Positions 25,109 to 33,148 of a DNA stretch of 44,916 nt are shown piece by piece. This DNA is from Phycisphaerae bacterium (GTDB lineage Bacteria; Planctomycetota; Phycisphaerae; UBA1845; PWPN01), in NCBI GenBank assembly GCA_018003015.1, contig JAGNEZ010000053.1, positions 1-44,916 on the forward strand. Direction: 5' to 3'. The notes under the pieces were generated by a model that was not told where the DNA came from, made no database searches, and saw only the letters and a program-made list of their open reading frames with translations. Position 1 is the stretch's first letter, and the number at the start of each line of letters is the position of its first letter. A program made the position numbers and the translations under genes.

Positions 25109-27049
25109 TCAATGCCCGGCCTGGGGATCGGTTTCTGGTTTGAGTTCCTGAATGGCCTGCATGAAGCGGGTGCTGAGCGCGGCGAGGGTTTCCTTGTCCG
25201 GTTTGGCGGTCTGCCAGGGGCTCAGGTCGATCGGTTTGCCGAAGCGCACGCGGGCGTGGTGGCGGCGGACGAAGGCCATCGCCACGCCTTTATCGTACCG
25301 GGTACCGGAGATGAAGGCGGGCACGACGGTCGCTCCGGTTCGCAGGGCGAAGAGGGCGGCGCCCTCCTTGGGGGCCACTTGTTCGCCTGGTCGGACGATG
25401 CGGCCCTCGATGAAGACGCCGAGCGGTTTACCTGCCTTGAGGTGTCTGAGGGCGGCCTTGGTTCCGGCGATGTCTTCGCCGTTGCGTTTGACCGGTACGC
25501 ATTCGATCATATGAGTGAGGCGTCCGAACAGGGGGATGTTATGGTACTCTTCGGCGATCACGAAGCCGAGGACGCGATGGCTAACGCTGGCGATGAGGAG
25601 GAGCGGATCGTTGGATGCGGTGTGGTTGGCGATGACGATCACCGGGCCCTCGGCGGGCACGGTGCAGCGGCCCATGCGGCGGAGGCGGAACCACCACTTG
25701 CAGTAGAACTCGTTCAGGTTCCACCAGAATGCCACCTTTGGGTGGAAGGGGCTGGCCCGCAAGCGGACGGTGAGCGAGCCGATGGCGGTTGCCAGGACCA
25801 CCAGGGCCACGGCGACCAGGATCCAGCCCACCCAGCGATCGATGTTCTGCCAACGAGGGATGCCCAGCAAGCCGGTGGCGAGGAGCAGCCCGGCCATGGT
25901 GACGAGATCGGTGATGCCGAAGAGTCGGCCGCGTAGGCGGTTGGGTACGATGCGCTGCATGAGGGCGTTGTAGCTGGCCATGACGCCGGTGGCGAAGATA
26001 CCGGAGCAGATGACCGCGGCGCCGCCGAGATGATAGGCCGTTGTGGCCGAGATCGGCGCGAAGCAGCTGAATGCCAGGAGGCCGATGGAGGCGGCGGTCC
26101 CAGCGAGTGACCAGGTGATAGCGATCTCGCTACGGAGGGCTCCGCCGAGCATGGTGAGGATGATGGCCCCGGTGAGCATGCCCAGTCCCAGGCGGGCCTG
26201 GAATCCGCTGATTTCGGTGTAGTTAGGCCGGTGGAAGACGTCGCGGACGATGGCCGGCATTGTGCTGCGTACCAAGCCGCCGCAGCTCCAGACCACGACG
26301 GCCACGACGATGAGTTGGATGACGCGGCGGTGGCTGCGGACGTAGCGGATGATCTCGGCGAGGGCGGCGGGTCCGGCGCCGGCGTGATGCCGGTGGATTT
26401 CGCGGGCAGGCGGTCGAATCAAGGCAAGCAGGAGGGCGCTAGCGAGGAACGTGCCCGCGTCGACGTGGAAGGACACTTCGGCCCTGTAGTGATCGGCCAG
26501 GTAGCCGCCGATGAGGACGGCGATCATGGTGGAGATGACGCCCAGGCCGCTGGTCATGGCGTTTGCCCGGACGAGCTGGTCCTGGCGGATGAGGGTTGGC
26601 AGCAAGGCGGATCGGGATGGGGAGAAGAGGGCGGCGAAGATACCGACGATCAGCAGCGGCACGAACGCTCCGACCTCGGTGAAGCCGTGGGCCTCGCCCA
26701 GTCGCCCGAAGGCGGTGACCAGGTAGGCGAAGTTGAACATGAGTGCGGCCCGGACCAGATCGGCGAAGATCATGATTCCCCGGCGGGGCAGCCGGTCGGC
26801 GAGGAGGCCGGTGAACGGTCCGAGGACGAAGAAGGGGAGCATGAACATGAAGGTGATGAGGGCTTCGAGCTGGGTGAGGTTGGTCGCCTCGAGGGCTCCG
26901 AGCTTCTTGAGGAGGGCCATCTCGGAGATGTGGTCGCCCATGGCGCTGATGCCGTAGGCCGCCCATAGCAGCATGAAGCCGCGGTTGCGGAACAGGCCCG
27001 CTTCGGTTTCATGTTCTCGCGAACGACTCAGCGCAGGGGTGTCGGACAT
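25109..27049 (-). CDS. MFS transporter fused to a PlsC-type acyltransferase
   Basis: The 646-residue product joins two domains. Residues 20-430 are an MFS permease with about 12 helices and the cytoplasmic loop motif GLLADRLPRRGIMIFADLVRA. Residues 450-640 are a 1-acyl-glycerophosphate acyltransferase (PlsC) domain with the HX4D catalytic motif in NHTASND (His476, Asp481) and a second block EGRIVRPGE (Glu548). The layout matches the fusion of the lysophospholipid flippase LplT with Aas-type acyltransferase seen in some bacteria. A likely role is to import lysophospholipid and re-acylate it. The ATG at 27049 was chosen; an ATG 28 codons upstream adds an uncharacteristic leader. Confidence 0.9.
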   Translation of the reverse strand: MSDTPALSRSREHETEAGLFRNRGFMLLWAAYGISAMGDHISEMALLKKLGALEATNLTQLEALITFMFMLPFFVLGPFTGLLADRLPRRGIMIFADLVRAALMFNFAYLVTAFGRLGEAHGFTEVGAFVPLLIVGIFAALFSPSRSALLPTLIRQDQLVRANAMTSGLGVISTMIAVLIGGYLADHYRAEVSFHVDAGTFLASALLLALIRPPAREIHRHHAGAGPAALAEIIRYVRSHRRVIQLIVVAVVVWSCGGLVRSTMPAIVRDVFHRPNYTEISGFQARLGLGMLTGAIILTMLGGALRSEIAITWSLAGTAASIGLLAFSCFAPISATTAYHLGGAAVICSGIFATGVMASYNALMQRIVPNRLRGRLFGITDLVTMAGLLLATGLLGIPRWQNIDRWVGWILVAVALVVLATAIGSLTVRLRASPFHPKVAFWWNLNEFYCKWWFRLRRMGRCTVPAEGPVIVIANHTASNDPLLLIASVSHRVLGFVIAEEYHNIPLFGRLTHMIECVPVKRNGEDIAGTKAALRHLKAGKPLGVFIEGRIVRPGEQVAPKEGAALFALRTGATVVPAFISGTRYDKGVAMAFVRRHHARVRFGKPIDLSPWQTAKPDKETLAALSTRFMQAIQELKPETDPQAGH

Positions 27050-27241
27050 GGCCGTGGATTCTACGTGACGGACTGGGGAAACGCACCCTTTCAGGGGGGC
27101 TGATGCACGGGTCGGGGGGGTATGGTGGGTCATGGGTTGTGGATCGGAGTCTGAAGCGTGGGCGAGGGTGGGGGTGGCGACGGAGGAGGAGGGCGGCGGG
27201 GCAGACGTTCTCGCCGGCGTACGGCCGGGTGAACGTGGTTG

Positions 27242-27682
27242 TCAGGGGAAGACCAGTCGCAGAATGGTGTAGGCGACTGCTGCGGCGGTGATGGCGGCCA
27301 GGACGACGCGGGGCCAGAAGGGCTTGGCCTGTAACCTGGCGCAGGTGAACTCGACGGCCATCCACACCGGGGCCAGGAAGAGCAGCAGTGGTCGCGTGCA
27401 GGCCAGGAACACGGAGGCGGGCAGGATGATGCCGACGACGATCCAGGCGGTGTTCGAAGGCATGTGGAAGGGCTCGGCGTGCTTGAGCCGATTGGCCTGC
27501 CAAGTTTCCCGCGGCTTGAACAGCTCTCCGCACTCTGGGCAGCGTCGAGAAAGCAGGCCGGTCAGGTCGTAGCCACACTTGAGGCAACGGAGGTTCCATT
27601 CGGGCAGGATTGGTCCCCCGGGGTCGATTTGGGTGGGCGAGCCCACGCGGAGTTGGCCTCTGGGGTGTCCGGATCGGCTCAT
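27242..27682 (-). CDS. Zinc-ribbon membrane protein
   Basis: The 146-residue product has a treble-clef or zinc-ribbon motif near residues 33-53: CLKCGYDLTGL followed by CPECGE. This CxxCGYDLTGL form is common in planctomycetal proteins of unknown role. Two or three hydrophobic segments follow (about 77-100 and 120-143). It may sense or scaffold something at the membrane; no enzyme motif is visible. The ATG at 27682 is immediately preceded by ACAGG. Confidence 0.7.
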   Translation of the reverse strand: MSRSGHPRGQLRVGSPTQIDPGGPILPEWNLRCLKCGYDLTGLLSRRCPECGELFKPRETWQANRLKHAEPFHMPSNTAWIVVGIILPASVFLACTRPLLLFLAPVWMAVEFTCARLQAKPFWPRVVLAAITAAAVAYTILRLVFP

Positions 27683-27722
27683 CCTGTCATTATGCCCGAA
27701 GGGTCCTAGGGGCGCCCAGCTA

Positions 27723-27750
27723 TTGACGGGCGGGCGGATTTGGCTACGGT
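27723..27750 (+). promoter_or_regulatory. Promoter candidate for the lpt gene pair
   Basis: TTGACG (27723-27728, 5 of 6) and TACGGT (27745-27750) with a 16-bp spacer lie about 135 bases before the first permease. A small hairpin GGGCC-TTGA-GGCCC (27840-27853) sits in the resulting leader. Confidence 0.3.
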
Positions 27751-27886
27751 GTGGGGATTTGGCGTGGGCGGTGGCGAGCCTGCGATCTGTTACCTGCTGT
27801 GGTTTCGAGAGTTACGGTGTTGATCTGACCTCCGCGGGAGGGCCTTGAGGCCCGAAGACGGGGGGATCGTTTGGGGCGGCGAGTGC

Positions 27887-29533
27887 ATGATTCTGACCCT
27901 GCAACGCTATGTCAGCCGTGAGCTGCTGAAGACCTTTGGGCTCACCGCCGTCGGGTTGACGTTGACGTTCAGCCTGTGCGGAGGGGTCATGAACATGATT
28001 CAGGCTGACGTGTTGAAGGCGGTGCAGGTGGCCAAGATTCTGGCTCTGGTGCTGCCGGTGGCGATGACGTTGACCTTGCCCGTCTCTGCCCTTTTTGCGT
28101 GTGCGATTGTGTACGGGCGGCTGGCGGCGGACCGCGAGTTCGATGCCTGCAAGGCGAGCGGCATCAACATTTTCCGGCTGCTGCTGCCGGCAGTCGGACT
28201 GAGCTTGTTCACGGGGGTCTTCACCTTTGCGTTCGCGAACTACCTGATCCCGAGGTTCATTGAGCAGTTGGACTCGATTGTGAAGGGGGACATGCAGAGG
28301 GTGGTGTACCAGGCGTTGAAGACCCGAGGGTACGGCAAGTTCGAGGGCTACTATCTACACGCTGACCAGACCCATCTGTTTGATGATGGGCCGGAGCTCA
28401 AGACTATTCTGATCAAGAATGCGGCGTTCGTTCAGTTTGAGCGGGACGAGCTGACCCGTTGCGGGACGGCCGAGACGGCCCAGTTTGACTTCTCGACCGA
28501 TCCGGCGAGCAAGACCGCCACGCTTGGGGCGACGCTGAAGAAGGTACGGCTTCTGGATCTCAGTCGCGAGCAGTTGTTCGAGGACGAGGAACGGCCGTTC
28601 ACGCCGGTGGGTCTCAGGACGGAGATGAAGCTGAATCCCAAGTGGCTGGATCTGTCGCAGCTCTGGTATTACCGGAAGCACCCCACCGAGCTGCCGACCG
28701 GTCGCAGTCGCATGCTCAAGTTGCGGGGTCTGGTGCGGGAGGCTCAGTTCTACCGATATGTCCGCGAGCAGATCGAGAGCCCGAAGAAGATGATCGAACT
28801 GAGGGATGATCGGCTTCGCTACCAGATCCGAGCTGGTGCGGTTCGGTTGGACAGCGAGAGTTTCCGGCCTGAGCTGTCGAAGGTTCAAGTGGTTGAGTAC
28901 TACAAGAACGGGAAGCGTACCTACGACGCGGACACCTGCCGGATCGAGGCCACCCGGGGGGGATCGAGTGGCACGGTGCCTTACGCCTCGCTGACGCTGG
29001 GCGGGAAGGTGGTCATGGTGGACTCTTCCGATCCGAAGCACAGAATCGAGCGCCGCAAGTGGGATTTGGACAGGGTTGGTCTCAGCGAGTTGCTCGCGGT
29101 GTTACCGCCGTTGCCGGACGATCGGGCTCTGCTGGGCAACTACAGCACGCCGGCGAGCATGGAAGTGGATCTACCGTCTATGGGGCTGGGGAGCCGGGTG
29201 GATGACGCCCGCGAGGCGGATCGCAAGAATGTCTTTTCGGTTCGGCAGAATCTGACCGGTCTGGTGCACTCACGGCTGGCGTTCAGTACGAGCTCGCTGG
29301 TGATTCTGGTGCTGGCCGCGGCCCTGGGGGTCATCTTCCGCGGCGGGCAGATGCTGACCGCTTTCGTGATCAGTTTCATTCCCGGGTTGCTGGTGGTGGT
29401 CATGAACATCATGGGGCGGCAGCTCAGCGGCAACCCGGACACGTTTGTAGTCGGCTTGGGGGTGATCTGGGTGGGCATTGGGATTGTGGCCCTTGCTGAT
29501 GTGGTGGTGCTGGCGAAGTACCTGAAGCGATGA
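27887..29533 (+). CDS. LptF/LptG-family permease, large form
   Basis: LptF and LptG form the inner-membrane part of the LptB2FG exporter that extracts lipopolysaccharide and delivers it to LptC. The 548-residue product has the family layout: a first helix after an amphipathic start (LQRYVSRELLKTF), helices near 45-80 and 95-125, a periplasmic domain, and three C-terminal helices from about 450. Typical members have 360-400 residues; here the periplasmic part is about 150-190 residues longer. The ATG at 27887 was chosen, since the longer frame begins at a weak TTG without family sequence. A second family member follows on the same strand. Confidence 0.85.
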   Translation: MILTLQRYVSRELLKTFGLTAVGLTLTFSLCGGVMNMIQADVLKAVQVAKILALVLPVAMTLTLPVSALFACAIVYGRLAADREFDACKASGINIFRLLLPAVGLSLFTGVFTFAFANYLIPRFIEQLDSIVKGDMQRVVYQALKTRGYGKFEGYYLHADQTHLFDDGPELKTILIKNAAFVQFERDELTRCGTAETAQFDFSTDPASKTATLGATLKKVRLLDLSREQLFEDEERPFTPVGLRTEMKLNPKWLDLSQLWYYRKHPTELPTGRSRMLKLRGLVREAQFYRYVREQIESPKKMIELRDDRLRYQIRAGAVRLDSESFRPELSKVQVVEYYKNGKRTYDADTCRIEATRGGSSGTVPYASLTLGGKVVMVDSSDPKHRIERRKWDLDRVGLSELLAVLPPLPDDRALLGNYSTPASMEVDLPSMGLGSRVDDAREADRKNVFSVRQNLTGLVHSRLAFSTSSLVILVLAAALGVIFRGGQMLTAFVISFIPGLLVVVMNIMGRQLSGNPDTFVVGLGVIWVGIGIVALADVVVLAKYLKR

Positions 29534-29639
29534 AGGGCGACGGGGTTTTCGAAGGTTTGAGGATTCCGGGTTTTGCGGGCGTGAGGTCATCGCCCGGCCA
29601 TTGGGAGAGTCAGAGATGGAACGTGGGCAGCGAGAAGCG

Positions 29640-29660
29640 GACCGCTGACCGCTGACAGGT
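29640..29660 (+). repeat. 7-bp tandem repeat (GACCGCT) in the lpt spacer
   Basis: GACCGCT, GACCGCT and the degenerate GACAGGT follow one another in the 133-base spacer between the two permease genes, ending 6 bases before the second ATG. The last unit supplies the AGG of the ribosome-binding site. Its 7-bp period matches the blocks near nuoE and nuoH. Confidence 0.5.
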
Positions 29661-29666
29661 TTTCTT

Positions 29667-30773
29667 ATGCTTCGCACGCTGGACCGATACCTGCTGCGGT
29701 CTTTTGTCTCGAACTACGTCCTGTCGTTGTTCGTCCTGATCAGTCTGTACGTGGTACTCGATCTGTTCGTCAATCTGGACGAGTTTACCGAGGACGGTGG
29801 GGGCTTCATTGACATCCTGGGTAACGTTTTCGACTATTACGTCTACAACGTACCCGTGTACTTCGCCCAGTTATCAGGGGTGATCACTGCTTTCGCCGCC
29901 TGCGGTACGCTGGCCCGCCTGCAGCGGCAGAACGAGATCACGGCCTTCCTGGCCTCGGGGACGAGCACCTACCGGCTGGCGGCTCCGATCATCGTTGCCG
30001 GGCTGGCCATGAACCTGCTGCTGGTCATGAATTACGAGGTGGTTCTGCCGAATATTGCCCCCAAGCTGGCCCGGACCCGCGATGACGTTGAGGGGGCCCG
30101 GGTTTACGAAGTCTGGTTCATCAAGGATGGGGAGAACCGGCTGATCAGTGCTCAGCAGTTCTCGCCCAAGGAGCAGCGGGCGGGCAAGCTGATTGTGATG
30201 GAGTTGTCGACGGATCCCTCGGACAGGGGTGGCCTGGGAGACATGATCCTGGCGGACAAGGCGGACTGGAACGAGGCCAAGCACGGCTGGGATCTGACCA
30301 ACGGTTTCCGTTACAGTGTGGCCAAGCAGGGTGAAGGGGTTTTCGGCCGGAACCGGATGGTGAAGGAACGGACTCACTTTTACCACAGCACGCTGGTACC
30401 GGACGATCTCAAGCTCCGTCAGACGACGCAGTGGCTAGCGTTTCTGGGCACTCGCCAGTTGAATGCCCTGGCGGAGCATGGCGACGTGGATCGTCTCCGC
30501 ATTGCCCAGATCAAGCACCGGCGGTTCACGGAACCGATCGGCAACATGATCCTGCTCCTGCTTGGTTTGCCGTTTTTCATGAACCGACTGCCGACCAGCA
30601 TTCTGACGCAGGGTGGCAAGGCCCTGCTGGTATGTGCAGTCAGTTTCCTGATTACTTTTGCCGGGCAGCAGGTTGCCGGCACGCTCGAGGTGTCCCCCGC
30701 CCTGCCGGCCTGGATTCCGATCCTTGTTTTCGGTCCGGTTGCGGTTCTGTTGCTGGACAACGTGAAGACATAA
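29667..30773 (+). CDS. LptF/LptG-family permease
   Basis: Partner of the permease upstream. The 368-residue product has a normal length for the family. It shows an amphipathic start with TLDRYLLRSFVSNY, helices at about 15-35, 55-80 and 100-125, a periplasmic beta-rich domain, and three C-terminal helices (about 285-365). ARLQRQNEITAFLASGTSTYRL near the second and third helices matches the coupling-helix region (E-x-x-A-x-x-x-x-G) that contacts LptB. The pair implies that the organism makes lipopolysaccharide or a similar glycolipid. lptB, lptC and lptA are not in the window. It converges on the next gene with a 12-base gap. Confidence 0.9.
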   Translation: MLRTLDRYLLRSFVSNYVLSLFVLISLYVVLDLFVNLDEFTEDGGGFIDILGNVFDYYVYNVPVYFAQLSGVITAFAACGTLARLQRQNEITAFLASGTSTYRLAAPIIVAGLAMNLLLVMNYEVVLPNIAPKLARTRDDVEGARVYEVWFIKDGENRLISAQQFSPKEQRAGKLIVMELSTDPSDRGGLGDMILADKADWNEAKHGWDLTNGFRYSVAKQGEGVFGRNRMVKERTHFYHSTLVPDDLKLRQTTQWLAFLGTRQLNALAEHGDVDRLRIAQIKHRRFTEPIGNMILLLLGLPFFMNRLPTSILTQGGKALLVCAVSFLITFAGQQVAGTLEVSPALPAWIPILVFGPVAVLLLDNVKT

Positions 30774-30785
30774 GGTGGGCCGGTT

Positions 30786-31622
30786 TTATTCGGCGGCCTG
30801 GCCCTGCTCAAGGGCCCCTTCGAGCAGCAGCCAGTCGTCGTCGTCCTTGAAGGCGTTGTCGCGGGCGCTCCACCGCTGTGGGTAGTGGCCCTGGGTGAGT
30901 TTTTCGAGGAACGTCAGGAGCGGCCGCTGCGGGGGGTGATCGAGTTCCCGCTGGATGCTCGCGTCGACTTCCCAGTGGAACCTCTCGCGATACGGGGCGA
31001 ACCCGAAGCCATCGAAGAAGTTTTCGCTGCCGACGATGGGCAGATACCACAGGCTGGGGATGCCGCGGGTGTTTTCGCGGATGGGCACCTCGCGTTTAAG
31101 CTGCTGGATCAGGGCGGCCAGTTCGGGGTCTTTCCGGGCGTGTTCCTCGAGTTGGTGGAGGGTAGGGAATCGGACCGGCGGGCTGACGAACAGGACCGGT
31201 TTATGCTGGAGGGTGGCGACCACGATCTCATGGGGGGTGCCCACGCTGTAGATGTTGGTCGGGCAGAAGGCGATGATGAAATCGCTAATATCGACCATTC
31301 GCAGGTCGATATGGACGGTCTCGCCAAAGGCGGCGGCGCACTTGGCCCGGGCGGCGGCGCCCTGTGCTCCCCAGGCGAAGGTCCAGTTGTCGCGGATTTC
31401 GAGGCTTCGTTCATCCTCTTCGCCATACCCGTGCAGGCCGCGGATGGCGGGCTTGTGCCACGGGTCGAAAACGGTGACCCCGTGGTGGGCCAGGAATTCG
31501 CTCACTCGCACCCGCCAGCCGGACTTCTTTTCGTCGGCCCGCGAAGCCACCCAGTCCATTGGACCGGAGAGGTAGGCTCGAGCCCCGTGGAGCAGATTCC
31601 TGCCCAATGTGTTCTTGGCCAT
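30786..31622 (-). CDS. Nucleoside 2-deoxyribosyltransferase-fold protein
   Basis: The 278-residue product has the marks of the NDT fold in its first 150 residues: RAYLSGPMDW (15-24), GVTVFDPW (48-55), HIDLRMVDISDFIIAFCP (104-121) and SVGTPHEIVVATLQHKPVLFV (126-146). Glu132 in GTPHEI sits where the catalytic glutamate of nucleoside 2-deoxyribosyltransferases lies. The fold includes base-exchange enzymes, nucleotide hydrolases and distant TIR-like NAD-cleaving proteins. A C-terminal region of about 130 residues, Trp/Phe-rich and acidic, is not part of the core. GAGGAG precedes the ATG. It stands alone, so neighbours give no clue to its substrate. Confidence 0.65.
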   Translation of the reverse strand: MAKNTLGRNLLHGARAYLSGPMDWVASRADEKKSGWRVRVSEFLAHHGVTVFDPWHKPAIRGLHGYGEEDERSLEIRDNWTFAWGAQGAAARAKCAAAFGETVHIDLRMVDISDFIIAFCPTNIYSVGTPHEIVVATLQHKPVLFVSPPVRFPTLHQLEEHARKDPELAALIQQLKREVPIRENTRGIPSLWYLPIVGSENFFDGFGFAPYRERFHWEVDASIQRELDHPPQRPLLTFLEKLTQGHYPQRWSARDNAFKDDDDWLLLEGALEQGQAAE

Positions 31623-31703
31623 GATTCTCCTCGTGGTCGCCTGTCGGGCGGCTCAATGTCCGGGCTGGGCGGATGGAGCATGGCCGTCCCGCAGGCGGCG
31701 TGT

Positions 31704-31709
31704 ATTGTA
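31704..31709 (-). promoter_or_regulatory. Possible -10 box for the NDT-fold gene
   Basis: On the minus strand TACAAT (5 of 6 to TATAAT) lies about 82 bases before the ATG at 31622. The -35 region (CTTTCA, 16 bp away) is weak. Confidence 0.25.
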
Positions 31710-31895
31710 TCGGCAGGACGCGAGATGAAAGCCGATCTCTGGGATAGGCGAGCGAGATTCGAACTGGAGCCGGGTTGGTTTTTTTGGGGGGGTAGGGGTT
31801 GGGCGGTGGCGTTTCGGTGCGGGCTGGGCAAGGATGGGCGGATCCTGTGGGTTTGGCGTTTGTGCCGAGGTTGGAGGGGGATTCTTGAATTAAGC

Positions 31896-31923
31896 TTGCG
31901 GGGTGGGCCGGGCGGGCTATAAT
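31896..31923 (+). promoter_or_regulatory. Promoter with perfect TATAAT ahead of the pseudopilin gene
   Basis: TTGCGG (31896-31901), a 16-bp spacer and a perfect TATAAT (31918-31923) stand out in this GC-rich DNA. A start point near 31930 would leave a leader of about 230 bases before the ATG at 32162. Confidence 0.45.
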
Positions 31924-31925
31924 TC

Positions 31926-31946
31926 ATAAGACGTCTGACGTCTTAT
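31926..31946 (+). promoter_or_regulatory. Perfect palindromic operator, GntR/FadR-type
   Basis: ATAAGACGTC (31926-31935) and GACGTCTTAT (31937-31946) form a perfect 10-bp inverted repeat around one central T, two bases after the TATAAT and over the expected start point. The centre GTC-T-GAC fits the GT-M-N-K-AC core of GntR-family operators. Bound protein here should block transcription. No GntR gene is in the window. Confidence 0.6.
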
Positions 31947-32161
31947 CTGCTTTGGGTGGTTTGGGACGAGCGAGTCACGGGCCTGGGCGGTGGAGGCGGA
32001 GGTGACTGCGGGGGCTGGACGGTGGAGGCGGTGGCCGTCGTTTTCTGGGCATGGCTCCGGGGCGTCCGGCACCAGCTTTGAGAAGTTTTAAACTCTGGGG
32101 AACAAGTCGCAAGCCGGGGATCGAGTCGTGGCGGGTTCGGTGGGCGTGGAGGTCACTGGTG

Positions 32162-33085
32162 ATGTCGCGTCGCACGTGCCGGGGGTTCACGCTGATTGAG
32201 GTGCTGGTGGTGGTCAGCCTGATCGCCCTGCTGATCGCGGTTCTTGTGCCGTCGCTTGCGAACGCCCGGGACCAGGCCCAGACGGTGGTGTGCAAGACGC
32301 GTTTGCGGGAGCTGTATTACGGCCACCTGTTTTACGCTCACGAACAGAAGCAGTTCTTCCCGCACTACGAGTGGTGGTTGTGGGATGCGCATCCGATCCC
32401 GAGCTACAATTACCCGGAAGCGATGATGTATTACTTTCCGGACCTGTATGCCAAGACGGGGGGCAAGTACCCGTCGGACTCGAGCCGGTGGGTGGAGTTC
32501 GGCCAGATCCACAGGTACATGAAGGACAAGGAGATGTACTTCTGTCCGAAGGACAGGAAGCGGCGTATCGGGGTAGCGATCGGGGCGGGCGGGGCTTACG
32601 GCAGCAAGCCGATTCACAGTTACTCGCGGGTGCTGGAGACGCATTACTTCTCGCTCTGGCATGTCAAAGGCAACCGCAACGTAAGCCCGCAGGAGGGGGT
32701 GCTCGATGCGACCGATTTTCTGTCGATTGAGCGCATCACGCCCAAGAATCTGGGCGTGGAGGCGTCGACGTATCTCAGCGAGTTTTACGGCAAGCCCACG
32801 CGATGCAGGACGACGCCGGACCGGGTCGCGTTGTTGTTCGAGGAGTGGCCCAACGGCGAGGGAGACTCGTTGATCTCGACGGACAGGTCCGCTGCGAGCA
32901 GTTCCCTCGTTTCGATGGACAATGGTACGAGTTTTCCGGCGTTGGGCGACTTCTTCGCCATGCGTCACCGGCAGAAATCGAATGTTCTGTACTGGGACGG
33001 TCACACGGCGATGGCCGACGCCAGGTGCAACAATCACACCAAGGATCGGATGGCGGCTTACGTGATCATGGGCGCCGGCCGGTAG
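32162..33085 (+). CDS. Type II secretion/prepilin-like protein with H-X9-DG motif
   Basis: The 307-residue product begins with a prepilin signal: SRRTCRGFTLIEVLVVVSL, with cleavage expected after the Gly and the conserved Glu5 of the mature form, followed by a hydrophobic helix. The soluble domain is aromatic and Cys-poor. Near the C terminus HRQKSNVLYWDGH is a His, nine residues, then Asp-Gly, the H-X9-DG signature common to the many pseudopilin-like proteins of planctomycetes. GGAGGT lies about 7 bases before the ATG at 32162. Such proteins are often paired with sugar-use genes; here the gene has its own strong promoter and palindromic operator. Confidence 0.88.
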   Translation: MSRRTCRGFTLIEVLVVVSLIALLIAVLVPSLANARDQAQTVVCKTRLRELYYGHLFYAHEQKQFFPHYEWWLWDAHPIPSYNYPEAMMYYFPDLYAKTGGKYPSDSSRWVEFGQIHRYMKDKEMYFCPKDRKRRIGVAIGAGGAYGSKPIHSYSRVLETHYFSLWHVKGNRNVSPQEGVLDATDFLSIERITPKNLGVEASTYLSEFYGKPTRCRTTPDRVALLFEEWPNGEGDSLISTDRSAASSSLVSMDNGTSFPALGDFFAMRHRQKSNVLYWDGHTAMADARCNNHTKDRMAAYVIMGAGR

Positions 33086-33111
33086 ACTCTCCGGGCCCCT
33101 GAGGGAGAGTC
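33085..33111. terminator. Hairpin between convergent pseudopilin and ABC exporter genes
   Basis: GACTCTCC (33085-33092) pairs perfectly with GGAGAGTC (33104-33111) across an 11-base loop, beginning at the final base of the pseudopilin stop codon. It lies between convergent genes and may act on both strands. There is no T-tract. Confidence 0.45.
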
Positions 33112-33148
33112 GGGTGGGTGGTCGGCCGTTGCGGGCTCAGGGTCGGGC

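Larger units (their letters stand above)
31623..32161. other. 539-base gene-free region between divergent genes
   Basis: No coding frame of quality is visible. It holds a possible minus-strand -10 box (31704-31709), a T7-G7 run near 31780-31792, and a plus-strand promoter and palindrome at 31896-31946. The last 200 bases are leader sequence to the pseudopilin gene. Confidence 0.5.

Noticed and set aside
31741-31775. tRNA T-arm-like sequence (GATTCGAACTGGAGC) on the minus strand
   Set aside because: The T-stem does not pair fully and no anticodon arm or acceptor partner is found within 80 bases. At most it is a chance or tiny tRNA fragment, and no integrase is near.
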